DNA from: Rhodobacteraceae bacterium UBA1957
GTDB lineage: Bacteria; Pseudomonadota; Alphaproteobacteria; Rhodobacterales; Rhodobacteraceae
Assembly: GCA_002336405.1 (NCBI GenBank)
Contig: DDEJ01000080.1
Span: 330 to 25,415 of the forward strand
Direction of reading: 5' to 3'
DNA: 25,086 nucleotides
Of this stretch, positions 16,124 through 23,869 are shown in pieces (the stretch's first letter is position 1; each line of letters begins with the position of its first letter). A model generated the notes under the pieces. That model was not told the DNA's origin. It saw only the letters and a program-made list of their open reading frames with translations, and ran no database searches. The position numbers and the translations under genes were made by a program.

Positions 16124-16156
16124 TTAGGGCCAGATGTAAAGCCCCCTTAAGGCCAA
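16124..16156 (-). promoter_or_regulatory. TauR-type operator upstream of xsc
   Basis: On the minus strand the sequence reads TTGGCCTTAA, 13 bases, then CTGGCCCTAA (start-to-start 23 bp). The outer repeat abuts the tauR stop codon. The consensus I recall for Rhodobacter capsulatus TauR is a direct repeat of CTGGACYTAA. The same pair with the same spacing occurs before tpa and tauB. Confidence 0.8.
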
Positions 16157-17611
16157 TTAGGCGAGTTCTCCGGCAATTTTTGCCACCCCCTCGCCGATGC
16201 GTTCCGCACCAATCGAGGAATAGGCGAGGCGGTAGAACTGTTGCGGCGGGTTAGGTTGGGCAAAAAACGAATGGCCAGGTTCAATCAACACACCTTTTGG
16301 GACTAATTTGGTGGCTAACTCCCGTGTATCCACCCCGTCCGGAGCCTGCATCCAGAACGATGACCCCCCGAAATAAGCCCGACCTGCCACCGCCAAGCCG
16401 CAGGCTTTGATTGCATCATCCATCACGCGCCGCCTCTCTGAGAGCATGCGGCTCATTTTTCGGATCAGTGCGTCGTAATGACCCAGAGACAGGAAATAGG
16501 CAGCGGTGCGTTGGATATGACCGGGAGGGTGGCGCAAGACGCTTGCACGCAGGGCACGGGCCTCTCTGATAAAAGGCTCAGATCCGACCAGATAGCCCAG
16601 TCGGAGACCTGGGAAAATTGATTTTGAAAAGCTGCCGACATAAATGACGCGACCATCTGGATCGAGCGATTTTAATGCTGGTGAAGGGGCCGAAAGAAAC
16701 GACATTTCGAACTCGTAATCATCCTCAACAATCAGCGCATCCTGAGCACGGGCACGTTCTAACAAGGCCATGCGCCGCTCAATCGGCATTGTCGCAGTCG
16801 TAGGGCATTGATGACTTGGCGTGGTGAAGATGACATCTACATCGGAGGGAATTGCATCGGGTGGCAGGCCGTGTTCATCGACATCGATCAAAGCCAGATG
16901 GCAACGAGACTGGGTCAAAATATCGCGCAAAGCATGATAGCAGGGGTTTTCAATAGCGGCTTTGCGGCGCTGTGTCAGTAATACTTGGGCAGTCAACCAA
17001 AGCGCATTTTGGGCTCCGAGTGTGACCAATATTTCCTCTGGACGGGCAATGATTCCGCGCCGCGGTAAAGTATGCCGTGCGATGAATTCAACCAGTTGCG
17101 GATCATCCTGATCGTAATAATCGGTGGTGAGTGCTGTGAAGTTTTTCTGTCCCAAAGCCTGTAGGGCGCACATGCGCCAATTGGCGTGGTCAAACACGGT
17201 CGGATCGGCTTGGCCGTACACAAAGGGGTATTTGAACTTTGCCCAATCTTGCGGTTTTTCCGGGGTCGCACCGCCTGTAAACTTTTGTCCGATTGCCCGG
17301 GACCAATCGACGCCGTCATTGCGCGGCCGGTTAGGCGGCACGGACGGGGGCTCAGGGGCGGTTTGCGATACATAATAGCCAGAGCGGCCTTTTGAGCTGA
17401 GATAATCATTTGCCAGCAGCTCTGTATAGCCCAGCGTCACTGTGATCCGACTGACCCCTAAATGTAACGCCAGCTTGCGCGTTGAGGGCAATTTTTCTCC
17501 GCGGCGAAATCGCCCCGATAGGATGCCTTCGGCGATCATTTGCTGAATGCGGGCCTGCAGGGTACCCTGCGCCTCGGGGATCAGGAAAAAGGTTTCAATT
17601 GGGATAGCCAT
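16157..17611 (-). CDS. tauR: MocR-family regulator of taurine utilisation
   Basis: A GntR-type winged helix-turn-helix fused to a class I aminotransferase-like domain (MocR architecture), 484 residues. The DNA-binding part covers about 14-80 with GEKLPSTRKLA and LGVSRITVTLGYTELL. The PLP-binding region is intact, with Lys330 in GSFSKSIFPGLRLGY and the upstream IVEDDYEFE. TauR proteins activate tpa and xsc when taurine is present, presumably by sensing it on PLP. I chose the ATG at 17609-17611. The longer frame to 17662 would run through the operator-like repeats. No clear Shine-Dalgarno precedes this ATG. The gene lies between tpa and xsc, as in R. capsulatus. Confidence 0.92.
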   Translation of the reverse strand: MAIPIETFFLIPEAQGTLQARIQQMIAEGILSGRFRRGEKLPSTRKLALHLGVSRITVTLGYTELLANDYLSSKGRSGYYVSQTAPEPPSVPPNRPRNDGVDWSRAIGQKFTGGATPEKPQDWAKFKYPFVYGQADPTVFDHANWRMCALQALGQKNFTALTTDYYDQDDPQLVEFIARHTLPRRGIIARPEEILVTLGAQNALWLTAQVLLTQRRKAAIENPCYHALRDILTQSRCHLALIDVDEHGLPPDAIPSDVDVIFTTPSHQCPTTATMPIERRMALLERARAQDALIVEDDYEFEMSFLSAPSPALKSLDPDGRVIYVGSFSKSIFPGLRLGYLVGSEPFIREARALRASVLRHPPGHIQRTAAYFLSLGHYDALIRKMSRMLSERRRVMDDAIKACGLAVAGRAYFGGSSFWMQAPDGVDTRELATKLVPKGVLIEPGHSFFAQPNPPQQFYRLAYSSIGAERIGEGVAKIAGELA

Positions 17612-17624
17612 AGCGCAGCATAGT

Positions 17625-17656
17625 CTGGCCCTAATTGTATTGCAAACTGGTATTAA
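17625..17656 (+). promoter_or_regulatory. TauR-type repeat pair next to the tauR start codon, reverse orientation
   Basis: On the plus strand the sequence reads CTGGCCCTAA, 12 bases, then CTGGTATTAA. The first copy is perfect and lies only 13 bases before the tauR ATG; the second is degenerate. The orientation is opposite to the pairs before xsc, tpa and tauB. The position would suit autorepression. Confidence 0.6.
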
Positions 17657-17742
17657 GCCCAAAGCCGTCTAAGACAGAAATCCTGCGGCCGATGCTGGGG
17701 CCTTTTAATCCGCGTGTGGAAGATTGCGGCGCAATTACGATC

Positions 17743-17772
17743 CCAAGGCGCTCGGTTCGCAGAGCGCCTTGG
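17743..17772 (-). terminator. Stem-loop downstream of tpa
   Basis: CCAAGGCGCTC (17743-17753) and GAGCGCCTTGG (17762-17772) form a perfect 11-bp stem with an eight-base loop, 18 bases after the tpa stop codon. No U-tract follows on the minus strand, so it may slow or stabilise the transcript and not end it fully. Confidence 0.5.
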
Positions 17773-17790
17773 AATGTTCATAAGATGAAA

Positions 17791-19170
17791 TCAGCCAAAA
17801 ACCCGCGTCAGTGCGCTATCTACAGCTGTGAGGATTTCGTCAATATCATCTTTTGTTGCAATGAGCGCCGGGCTGAAACACAGTGTGTTGTTAAAGCCGG
17901 GAAGCGAACGGTTGGTCGCCCCGATCACAACGCCCTGTGCCATGCAGTCCCCGACCACTGCCTGTACTTTTTTCTCGTCCATCGGAGTTTTGTCTTCTCG
18001 ATCAGATACCAGTTCAGCCCCAAGAAACAGACCCTTGCCGCGCACATCGCCGATTACCTTATGGCGACCCATCAATTCGGCTAGGCCGTCCAGCATATAG
18101 CTGCCCATCTGGTTGGTGTTTTCAAGAAGGTTCTCGTCTTCTATAATGCGCAGGTTTTCCAGTGCCGCCGCCGGCCCGGCAGTGCACCCGCCAAAGGTCG
18201 AGATATCGCGGAAATAATTCATTGGGTCCGCGGCGTCGTCCTTGAACAGGTCGAACACTTTCTCTGAGGTCACCAGACAGGCAATCGCGGCGTATCCCGA
18301 GGCGACGCCTTTGGCCATGGTCACCATATCCGGCTCGACGCCGTAATGTTGATAACCGAACCACGTACCGGTGCGGCCCACGCCGCAAACGACCTCGTCA
18401 ATATGCAGCAATATATCATATTTTCGGCAAATTTCCTGAATACGCTGCCAATAGCCTTCGGGCGGGGTGATGACACCACCGCCGGCGGTTACTGGCTCAA
18501 GGCAGATGGCACCGACAGTGTCGGGACCTTCGCGCAAAATGACCTCTTCGATGGCATCGGCCGCGCGCTCCCCATAGTTTTCGACATCCCATTGTTTGCG
18601 GTATTCCAAACAATGTGGGACTTTCACAAAGCCGGGCGTGTAGGGGCCATATTGCGCGTTGCGTTCTTCTTGGCCGCCGGCCGATAGGCAGGCAATTGTG
18701 GTGCCGTGATAGTCGCGGTCACGATAGAGAATTTTGTGTTTTTTGCCGCCATAGCGCTTATGGGCTATTTGGCGCACCATTTTAAAGGCTTTCTCATTCG
18801 CCTCTGATCCTGAATTGGTATAGTAAACCCGCGACAGTCCCGGCATTTTTGAAATGAGCTTTTCGGCGAAAAGCGCACCTGGGATAGAGCCTGCCGAGCC
18901 GGCAAAATAATTGAGCTTGATCAGCTGGTCGCGGACGGCATTGGCGATGCTTTCGCGGCCATAGCCGACATTGACCGTCCATACCCCGCCGGACACAGCA
19001 TCGATATGCTCTTTGCCGTTCTGGTCCCAGACCCGCATGCCTTTGCCCTCGACGATAATTCGGGGTTCGGCATTTTCAAACGGTTTATGCTGCGTTAGGT
19101 GGTGCCAGATGTGGGCGCGGTCGGCCTCGACCACCTTGGAAATGTCATTGTCGCGAAGTGTGCCGTCCAT
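17791..19170 (-). CDS. tpa: Taurine-pyruvate aminotransferase
   Basis: Class III PLP aminotransferase that converts taurine and pyruvate to sulfoacetaldehyde and alanine. The 459 residues show WTVNVGYGR, YYTNSGSEANEKAFKM, YHGTTIA, HIDEVVCGVGRTG with Asp258, and Lys287 in TMAKGVASGYA as the Schiff-base lysine. The ATG at 19168-19170 is chosen because AGGAG lies seven bases upstream; the frame remains open to 19239 but that part resembles nothing. A TauR-type pair sits 89 bases before the start. Assignment as Tpa and not an omega-amino acid:pyruvate transaminase rests on overall likeness and on the adjacent tauR, xsc and tauABC. The alanine formed needs a dehydrogenase encoded elsewhere. Confidence 0.93.
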   Translation of the reverse strand: MDGTLRDNDISKVVEADRAHIWHHLTQHKPFENAEPRIIVEGKGMRVWDQNGKEHIDAVSGGVWTVNVGYGRESIANAVRDQLIKLNYFAGSAGSIPGALFAEKLISKMPGLSRVYYTNSGSEANEKAFKMVRQIAHKRYGGKKHKILYRDRDYHGTTIACLSAGGQEERNAQYGPYTPGFVKVPHCLEYRKQWDVENYGERAADAIEEVILREGPDTVGAICLEPVTAGGGVITPPEGYWQRIQEICRKYDILLHIDEVVCGVGRTGTWFGYQHYGVEPDMVTMAKGVASGYAAIACLVTSEKVFDLFKDDAADPMNYFRDISTFGGCTAGPAAALENLRIIEDENLLENTNQMGSYMLDGLAELMGRHKVIGDVRGKGLFLGAELVSDREDKTPMDEKKVQAVVGDCMAQGVVIGATNRSLPGFNNTLCFSPALIATKDDIDEILTAVDSALTRVFG

Positions 19171-19259
19171 GATATGTCTCCTCATGTTGGGGCGCGTGGA
19201 TGTCTGTGAGATTCGTAAAACTAATTGCATATAACTCATCCTAAGTTTTTCTGGTTTCG

Positions 19260-19292
19260 TTAGGGCCAGTTATAAAAGAAATTTAAGGCCAA
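19260..19292 (-). promoter_or_regulatory. TauR-type operator upstream of tpa
   Basis: On the minus strand TTGGCCTTAA, 13 bases, CTGGCCCTAA: both repeats are identical to those before xsc and have the same 23-bp period. The proximal edge is 89 bases before the tpa ATG. Confidence 0.82.
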
Positions 19293-19320
19293 ATTTTCAG
19301 ACCAGACCTAGGCCTATCCA

Positions 19321-19358
19321 ATAAAATAAGGGCCGCCCCTATATATAAAGGACGACCC
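19321..19358 (-). terminator. Probable intrinsic terminator after tauC
   Basis: On the minus strand GGGTCGTCC pairs with GGGCGGCCC (two G-U pairs) around an AT-rich loop and is followed by TTATTTTAT. It lies 46 bases after the tauC stop codon and before the tpa operator. AT-rich arms (AAAATAA at 19323-19329, TTTATTTT at 19362-19369) flank it, so it could work from both sides. Confidence 0.65.
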
Positions 19359-19404
19359 TGCTTTATTTTAAACGATATTAGGTTTGGTTTCTAGGTGCGC
19401 CCCA

Positions 19405-21333
19405 TCAGCCTTTGCCCCGCCATGGAATGGTCTTTGTGATGACCCAGCGCATGATGAGATCGAACGCTAGCCCCAGAATTCCCATGATCAGAATTGTCAC
19501 CCAGATCAATTCGTAATCCGAAACTGTACGGGCGACGTTTTCAATAAAGCCAACACCGGTGGTGCCGGCCAGCATTTCTGCTGCCACCAAAGTGCCCCAA
19601 CACACGCCGATTGCAATGCGTATACCCGTCAGGATTTCAGGCAGGGCGTTGGGCAAAATCACGTTGCGCAAGATTTGTCCATTTGTGGCCCCAAGCGAGT
19701 GTGAGGCCCGTATTTTTGACAATTGAGTGCCAGAGGCCCCGGTGCGGGCCGAGATTACCATGATGGCAAATGCGACCATAAATAGTAGGAAGATTTTACC
19801 GTCATCCTGAATGCCGAATATTGTCAGGATTAGCGGCGCCCAAGCCAACGGCGGCACAGGACGGTATAGCTCTATGAGCGGATCAAAAAACGATTTGAAG
19901 AATTTTGAAACGCCCATGTAAATACCCAAAGGCACCCCGAACATAATACCCAATCCCAAAGCGACCAGCACACGGAACATTGAGTCCCAGACATGGCCAT
20001 CAAACATCGGTACAGCGCCAAGGTTCACATCACCCTGCGCCAGTGCCAGCACCTTGTCTTTGAAGTTTGGCGTGACTGTGCCGTCTGCGGCATGTCTGGC
20101 ATACTCCCCTGGCAGGATGTCGGCGATCCAATCGGGCATGATCATCGCCACTACGTCTCCAACGGGCAACCATTTCCACCAAAACAGCGGGATACCTTTA
20201 AAGCCCCCGTCAGCCTCGGTGTTGGGGCTTGCGAGTTTCCAGAAAGTTGCCACAACATCGGTGGGTTTTGGAAGCCAGCGGCCCGAGCCTTGTTCGGTAC
20301 ATTGGGTGCGCGACTTTACGATGCCGTCACCCGGGAAAAACAGCGCCTCAATCGTACCCAATTGGCCACGGGCGTCATTTTTTGCACTGTCGAGGGTGGC
20401 AATCGCTGTGTTGATCCCCTCAAGCGATTGTGCCGGGAAGATGATGCCGTCGTCGAGGCGTTTGAAAATGCGCTCGACCGCTTTTAGATACGCCTTGCGG
20501 GCGGTTGTGACGTCTTCGTCAAATTTTCCTGATGTTGTGACTATTTTCAACGCATCAATGCGGTTTTTTATGTCAACGATCAGGGCGTCATTTTGCGAGG
20601 GATTGTTGCGGATTTTAACGAACCGCGCCGCCAATTCCTGTGCGTCCAATGTAATTGTGTCAAACAAGACACCTCTTTCGGTGATCGGCAACATTGGGAT
20701 TTCGATGTGCGTTGTGCCCCATCTGGGTTGCGCTAGCGCCTCTGCTGAGGGCGAGATGCCTTGCGGTCCGGCTGCGAGTCGGGTGCTGAGACCCACTAAA
20801 TCTTGTGCTAAAACCTGTAATTGATCCTGAGCGTCAAGGCTCAGATTGGCCGGGTTCGACGAGTTGGCCATAAGACGCCGGGTTTCGCTGATAAGTGCAT
20901 AGAGTTCTGTCTGCTCATTTTGGGAAAACGCAGCGGTGGGCATCTGTGATTGCAACTGCATCAATTGATCTGAGTTGCGCGCAACGAGTGTCGTGGATTT
21001 GTAGTATCGCGATTCCAAGGGTAATGCCGCCTTGATCGGTGAAATCGCCTCTTCAAGCTTTGCCACCTGACACATCTCGTTGGCTGCATTGGGAAAATAG
21101 GCACGGCCCACGCCCCACGAGAAATAAAACCAAACCAGTAGCAGCGCAGAGATGCCGCAGACCGACCAATACCAGCCGCCCTTCGTGCGCTCAGGGTCGC
21201 CAAAGACCGCATCTTTTGCGCTAAGCTTAGCTTGTTTTTTACCGATGAAAATCGACGAGATGAACATAATCGCCAGTGCGAAAATGACGATAGCCGCTAT
21301 CGCGGCACGGTTATCTGACATCCAATCAAGCAC
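19405..21333 (-). CDS. tauC: Taurine ABC transporter permease with a long N-terminal extension
   Basis: The last 200 or so residues (about 445-642) are an ordinary TauC/SsuC-type permease domain, with the EAA loop in SHSLGATNGQILRNVILPNALPE and following helices. Normal TauC proteins are 250-300 residues; this one has 642. The extension has two hydrophobic helices (10-31 and 53-74), then about 300 mostly polar, helix-prone residues that should lie in the periplasm, including a stretch rich in Leu and Gln near 115-185. The frame is open throughout, with no sign of a shift. The assigned start is a GTG (21331-21333) overlapping the tauB stop codon by eight bases. An ATG four codons later (21321) is equally possible. 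The extension's role is unknown; contact with TauA or the substrate is a guess. Confidence 0.88.
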   Translation of the reverse strand: MLDWMSDNRAAIAAIVIFALAIMFISSIFIGKKQAKLSAKDAVFGDPERTKGGWYWSVCGISALLLVWFYFSWGVGRAYFPNAANEMCQVAKLEEAISPIKAALPLESRYYKSTTLVARNSDQLMQLQSQMPTAAFSQNEQTELYALISETRRLMANSSNPANLSLDAQDQLQVLAQDLVGLSTRLAAGPQGISPSAEALAQPRWGTTHIEIPMLPITERGVLFDTITLDAQELAARFVKIRNNPSQNDALIVDIKNRIDALKIVTTSGKFDEDVTTARKAYLKAVERIFKRLDDGIIFPAQSLEGINTAIATLDSAKNDARGQLGTIEALFFPGDGIVKSRTQCTEQGSGRWLPKPTDVVATFWKLASPNTEADGGFKGIPLFWWKWLPVGDVVAMIMPDWIADILPGEYARHAADGTVTPNFKDKVLALAQGDVNLGAVPMFDGHVWDSMFRVLVALGLGIMFGVPLGIYMGVSKFFKSFFDPLIELYRPVPPLAWAPLILTIFGIQDDGKIFLLFMVAFAIMVISARTGASGTQLSKIRASHSLGATNGQILRNVILPNALPEILTGIRIAIGVCWGTLVAAEMLAGTTGVGFIENVARTVSDYELIWVTILIMGILGLAFDLIMRWVITKTIPWRGKG

Positions 21334-22123
21334 GGCCCATAATCTCTTCTTCCATGTTCCAGATCATTGTGAGGATTTCTTCTCTGACGTCGGCGAAATG
21401 ACTGTCTTGCTTAATCTCTCGCAGGGATTCTTTCAGGCCACGCTCGGCAAAAGGTAGGTTATATTCTTTGTGAATGCGCCCCGGGCGTGGCGCCATGACG
21501 AACAACCGTTCCCCCAATAAAAGCGCCTCTTCGACCGAATGGGTGATGATCATGATCGTCTTGCCGGTCTCTTTCCAAAGATCCAGCACCAGCGATTGCA
21601 TCTTTTCGCGGGTCAGCGCGTCAAGGGCGCCAAGCGGTTCATCCATCAAAATGACATCGGGGTTGTTGACCAGACATCGCGCAAGCGCCACCCGTTGCTG
21701 CATGCCGCCGGACAGTTGATACGTCGGCGTGTCGCCAAAGCCTTGAAGCCCAACAATATCAAGCCATTTCTCAACCAGTTCGGCGCTTTCTTGTTTATCT
21801 GTGCTCTTCATGCGCAAGCCAAAGTCAACATTTTTAGCAACCGTTAGCCATTCGAATAAAGCGCCTTGCTGGAACACCATGCCGCGTTCCACTCCGGGGC
21901 TTTTGATCACATCTCCACCCAGCGTAATATGGCCACCTGTTGGGTTGATAAAGCCGGCAATCATGTTGAGCAAAGTGGTTTTACCACAGCCCGACGGCCC
22001 AAGCACGGCTAGTAATTCCCCCTTTTTCAAGGTGAAATTTATGTCTTTCAAGGCCTCGACCTTCCCTCCGGTTTGGGGGTTGGTAAAGGTCATGCAAAGA
22101 TTGTCACAGATAAGATTTGCCAT
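21326..22123 (-). CDS. tauB: Taurine ABC transporter ATP-binding protein
   Basis: The ATPase of the importer, 265 residues, cytoplasmic and bound to TauC. The Walker A GPSGCGKTT (42-50), Q-loop in MVFQQGALFEW, signature LSGGMQQR (137-144), Walker B VILMDEP with Asp161 and Glu162, and H-loop IITHSVEEAL are all intact. AGAGG four bases before the ATG supports the start. The sequence is closest in kind to the taurine/nitrate/sulfonate (TauB/SsuB/NrtD) class; the context selects taurine. It heads a tauBC unit with its own TauR-type operator 86 bases upstream. Confidence 0.93.
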   Translation of the reverse strand: MANLICDNLCMTFTNPQTGGKVEALKDINFTLKKGELLAVLGPSGCGKTTLLNMIAGFINPTGGHITLGGDVIKSPGVERGMVFQQGALFEWLTVAKNVDFGLRMKSTDKQESAELVEKWLDIVGLQGFGDTPTYQLSGGMQQRVALARCLVNNPDVILMDEPLGALDALTREKMQSLVLDLWKETGKTIMIITHSVEEALLLGERLFVMAPRPGRIHKEYNLPFAERGLKESLREIKQDSHFADVREEILTMIWNMEEEIMGRA

Positions 22124-22209
22124 AAAGCCTCTGGTTATAAACGGGTCCCAATCAAGCCGCCTTGACGACTGGTGTCGAGCTTTTGACTAAGGGGAGCGCG
22201 CGATCTCAC

Positions 22210-22242
22210 TTAGCGCCAGATTAGACTTCAGCTTAAGGCCAG
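22210..22242 (-). promoter_or_regulatory. TauR-type operator upstream of tauB
   Basis: On the minus strand CTGGCCTTAA, 13 bases, CTGGCGCTAA, again with a 23-bp period and 86 bases before the tauB ATG. It lies after the tauA terminator, which implies a separate tauBC promoter. Confidence 0.78.
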
Positions 22243-22286
22243 TATTTGGTTTTGCGCGCCTTATAAAATAGCTATATAAATATATG

Positions 22287-22317
22287 AAAAAGGAGGCCAA
22301 CGCACGGGGCCTCCTTT
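22287..22317 (-). terminator. Intrinsic terminator of tauA
   Basis: AAAGGAGGCC and GGCCTCCTTT form a perfect 10-bp stem (22289-22298 with 22308-22317) around a nine-base loop. On the minus strand it ends in TTTTT. It begins 23 bases after the tauA stop codon and separates tauA from tauB. Confidence 0.85.
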
Positions 22318-22340
22318 AGAGGTTTTTGACCGTTCAGGAT

Positions 22341-23312
22341 TTAGTCCAAGAACGAGGCATCGATTGTTTTGGCAATAGATGTTCCATCAGAGGCGTCAGA
22401 GAATACCACGCCCAAGGCGGCTGCGGCGCCGGCTGCAACACCGTCTGGTCCAAAGAATTTGGTCTTTTGATCTTCTTCAGACAAGAAAATCATGCCTTCC
22501 ATTTGTGATCTGGTGTCTTCAACACTCATACCAGCATCTTTTGCGACCTTTGCAAGCTGTGCGTCGGTAAAGGCCCAAGCTTTATTGGCCTCATCGGTCA
22601 CATCGAGAAATGTTCTCAAAAGATCAGGATTTTCAGTGGCAAATTTCTCTGTTACGGAGACAACATCGAAAGATCCGATGCCTGCTTCAACCTTTTGTTC
22701 TGAGGTCATGATCGGAGTGCCAACTTCACCGGCTGCTTTCGAAGAGTTGCCGCCGAAAATGCAGGCCATATCGACAGAGCCGTCCGCCAGTGACACAGCG
22801 CCGTCTGCTGGCGCCTGATCAACGATTGTCATTGTCGACATGTCAACGTCCAGATGGGCCATGTAACTCTTAAATGCAAAGTCGGCCATGGTGTTCAGTG
22901 GCACGGCAACGGTTTTACCTTCCAACTCGGAGGCGTTTGAGGCGTCAATGCCAAGACCGTTTTTCACGAAACAATCATTTGCTTCATACATCATCGCCAC
23001 GGCAACCATTTTGAGCGGTGCACCTTGTTGAATCGCGGTTACAAATGGAGCAAGACCTTGCGAGTAAGAAATGTCGATGTCGCCTGATAGCATCGCTTCT
23101 GTCATCTGCACGCCAGTTGAAAAGTCAGTCCAATTTACGTCGACACCCATTGCGTCGTCATAAGCTTTGTCAACTTTCGCAATTTGGTTTGGGGATGCCC
23201 ATTCTAAGAAGAATGCGGCGTTGACTGAATCTGCAGCGTATGATGCAGAGGCAGTTGCCATAACGGCAGCACTTGCAGTTGCCAGTATGGCGGCTTTGAG
23301 GTTTTGTTTCAT
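22341..23312 (-). CDS. tauA: Taurine ABC transporter substrate-binding protein
   Basis: Periplasmic binding protein that delivers taurine to TauBC. The ATG at 23310-23312 with AGGGAG six bases upstream gives 323 residues. They begin with a clear signal peptide: KQNLK, a hydrophobic stretch, and a likely cleavage after ASASYA. The body (VNAAFFLEWASPNQIAKV, WTDFSTGVQMTEAMLSGDIDISYSQG) is that of the TauA/SsuA/NMT1 family. A longer frame to 23402 would place 30 residues before the signal peptide and is rejected. No TauR-type repeat is seen upstream. It has its own terminator, so the binding protein is probably made independently of, and in excess over, the membrane parts. Confidence 0.92.
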   Translation of the reverse strand: MKQNLKAAILATASAAVMATASASYAADSVNAAFFLEWASPNQIAKVDKAYDDAMGVDVNWTDFSTGVQMTEAMLSGDIDISYSQGLAPFVTAIQQGAPLKMVAVAMMYEANDCFVKNGLGIDASNASELEGKTVAVPLNTMADFAFKSYMAHLDVDMSTMTIVDQAPADGAVSLADGSVDMACIFGGNSSKAAGEVGTPIMTSEQKVEAGIGSFDVVSVTEKFATENPDLLRTFLDVTDEANKAWAFTDAQLAKVAKDAGMSVEDTRSQMEGMIFLSEEDQKTKFFGPDGVAAGAAAALGVVFSDASDGTSIAKTIDASFLD

Positions 23313-23869
23313 TTTTAACTCCCTAAATGAAAGAAAGCAGATCAGCACCACTTTGCTTATGACGGCATGGATGCCGACCCGCTTTCGCGCAACGCTTACC
23401 ACGGCTATAAACGCAAATCACCTTAAATTTTATAAAGGAATATTACTTTTTCCTGTATAATTAATAATGTTAAATTATAAATAATCCAACGCAATATATC
23501 AGTCATACACCCACTGTGATATTCATGCTCTAGCGCTGTGGTTGCGGCAGGTCTAGGCGTTTGAGACGGTGGTATAAAACCAATCGTCTGCCAGCACTGC
23601 AATTGCGGGGCAATCGATTGACAGTGCTGCAAGAAAAAATTGATATTGGAATTCCCAGTAGGGGCGGTGCTATGTGTATTTTGATTTGCGATATCTTTCA
23701 TGGACGCGCGCGGTGCCTGTTGTGAAATGTATATCACGGCCCACTCAAAAAGTTTGGCCAGGGTGCTATTTGCAAGTGAAAAAACATCATTTAGATCGTT
23801 CAGGTATTAATTAAGTACAGTCGCGGTCTTGCCTCTGGACTGAGACGTTTTGGCGGGTTAGTTAAGCTC
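23313..23869. other. AT-rich divergent intergenic region between tauA and the glycerate kinase gene
   Basis: No gene is supported in these 557 bases. The part near 23434-23486 is strongly AT-rich and holds TATAAT-like words that could serve tauA. Two stem-loops follow in tandem. One pairs AGACG (23564-23568) with CGTCT (23585-23589), with TGG/CCA inside. The other pairs CAGCACTG (23592-23599) with CAGTGCTG (23622-23629). A 104-codon minus-strand frame across 23423-23737 has no recognisable content. Promoters for both flanking genes must lie here. I find no copy of the TauR-type repeat pair. Confidence 0.6.
23592..23629. repeat. Inverted repeat upstream of tauA
   Basis: Perfect eight-base arms CAGCACTG and CAGTGCTG separated by 22 bases, about 280-320 bases before the tauA start. 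Neither strand has a following U-tract, so it is more likely an operator or chance than a terminator. Confidence 0.35.

Noticed and set aside
17612..17662. N-terminal extension of tauR to 17662
   Set aside because: It would run the coding sequence through the operator-like repeats, and MocR proteins start close to the helix-turn-helix domain.
19171..19239. N-terminal extension of tpa to 19239
   Set aside because: The extra 23 residues resemble nothing, while an AGGAG site is placed correctly for the ATG at 19170. The extension lies in the leader between the operator and the gene.
23423..23737. A 104-codon minus-strand open frame upstream of tauA
   Set aside because: No Shine-Dalgarno sequence, no recognisable motifs, odd composition, and it crosses two stem-loops and the AT-rich region. 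It is most likely chance.
23835..23844. Single TauR-like half-site CTGGACTGAG before the glycerate kinase gene
   Set aside because: Only seven of ten positions match and there is no second box at 22-23 bp, so it is not supported as an operator.
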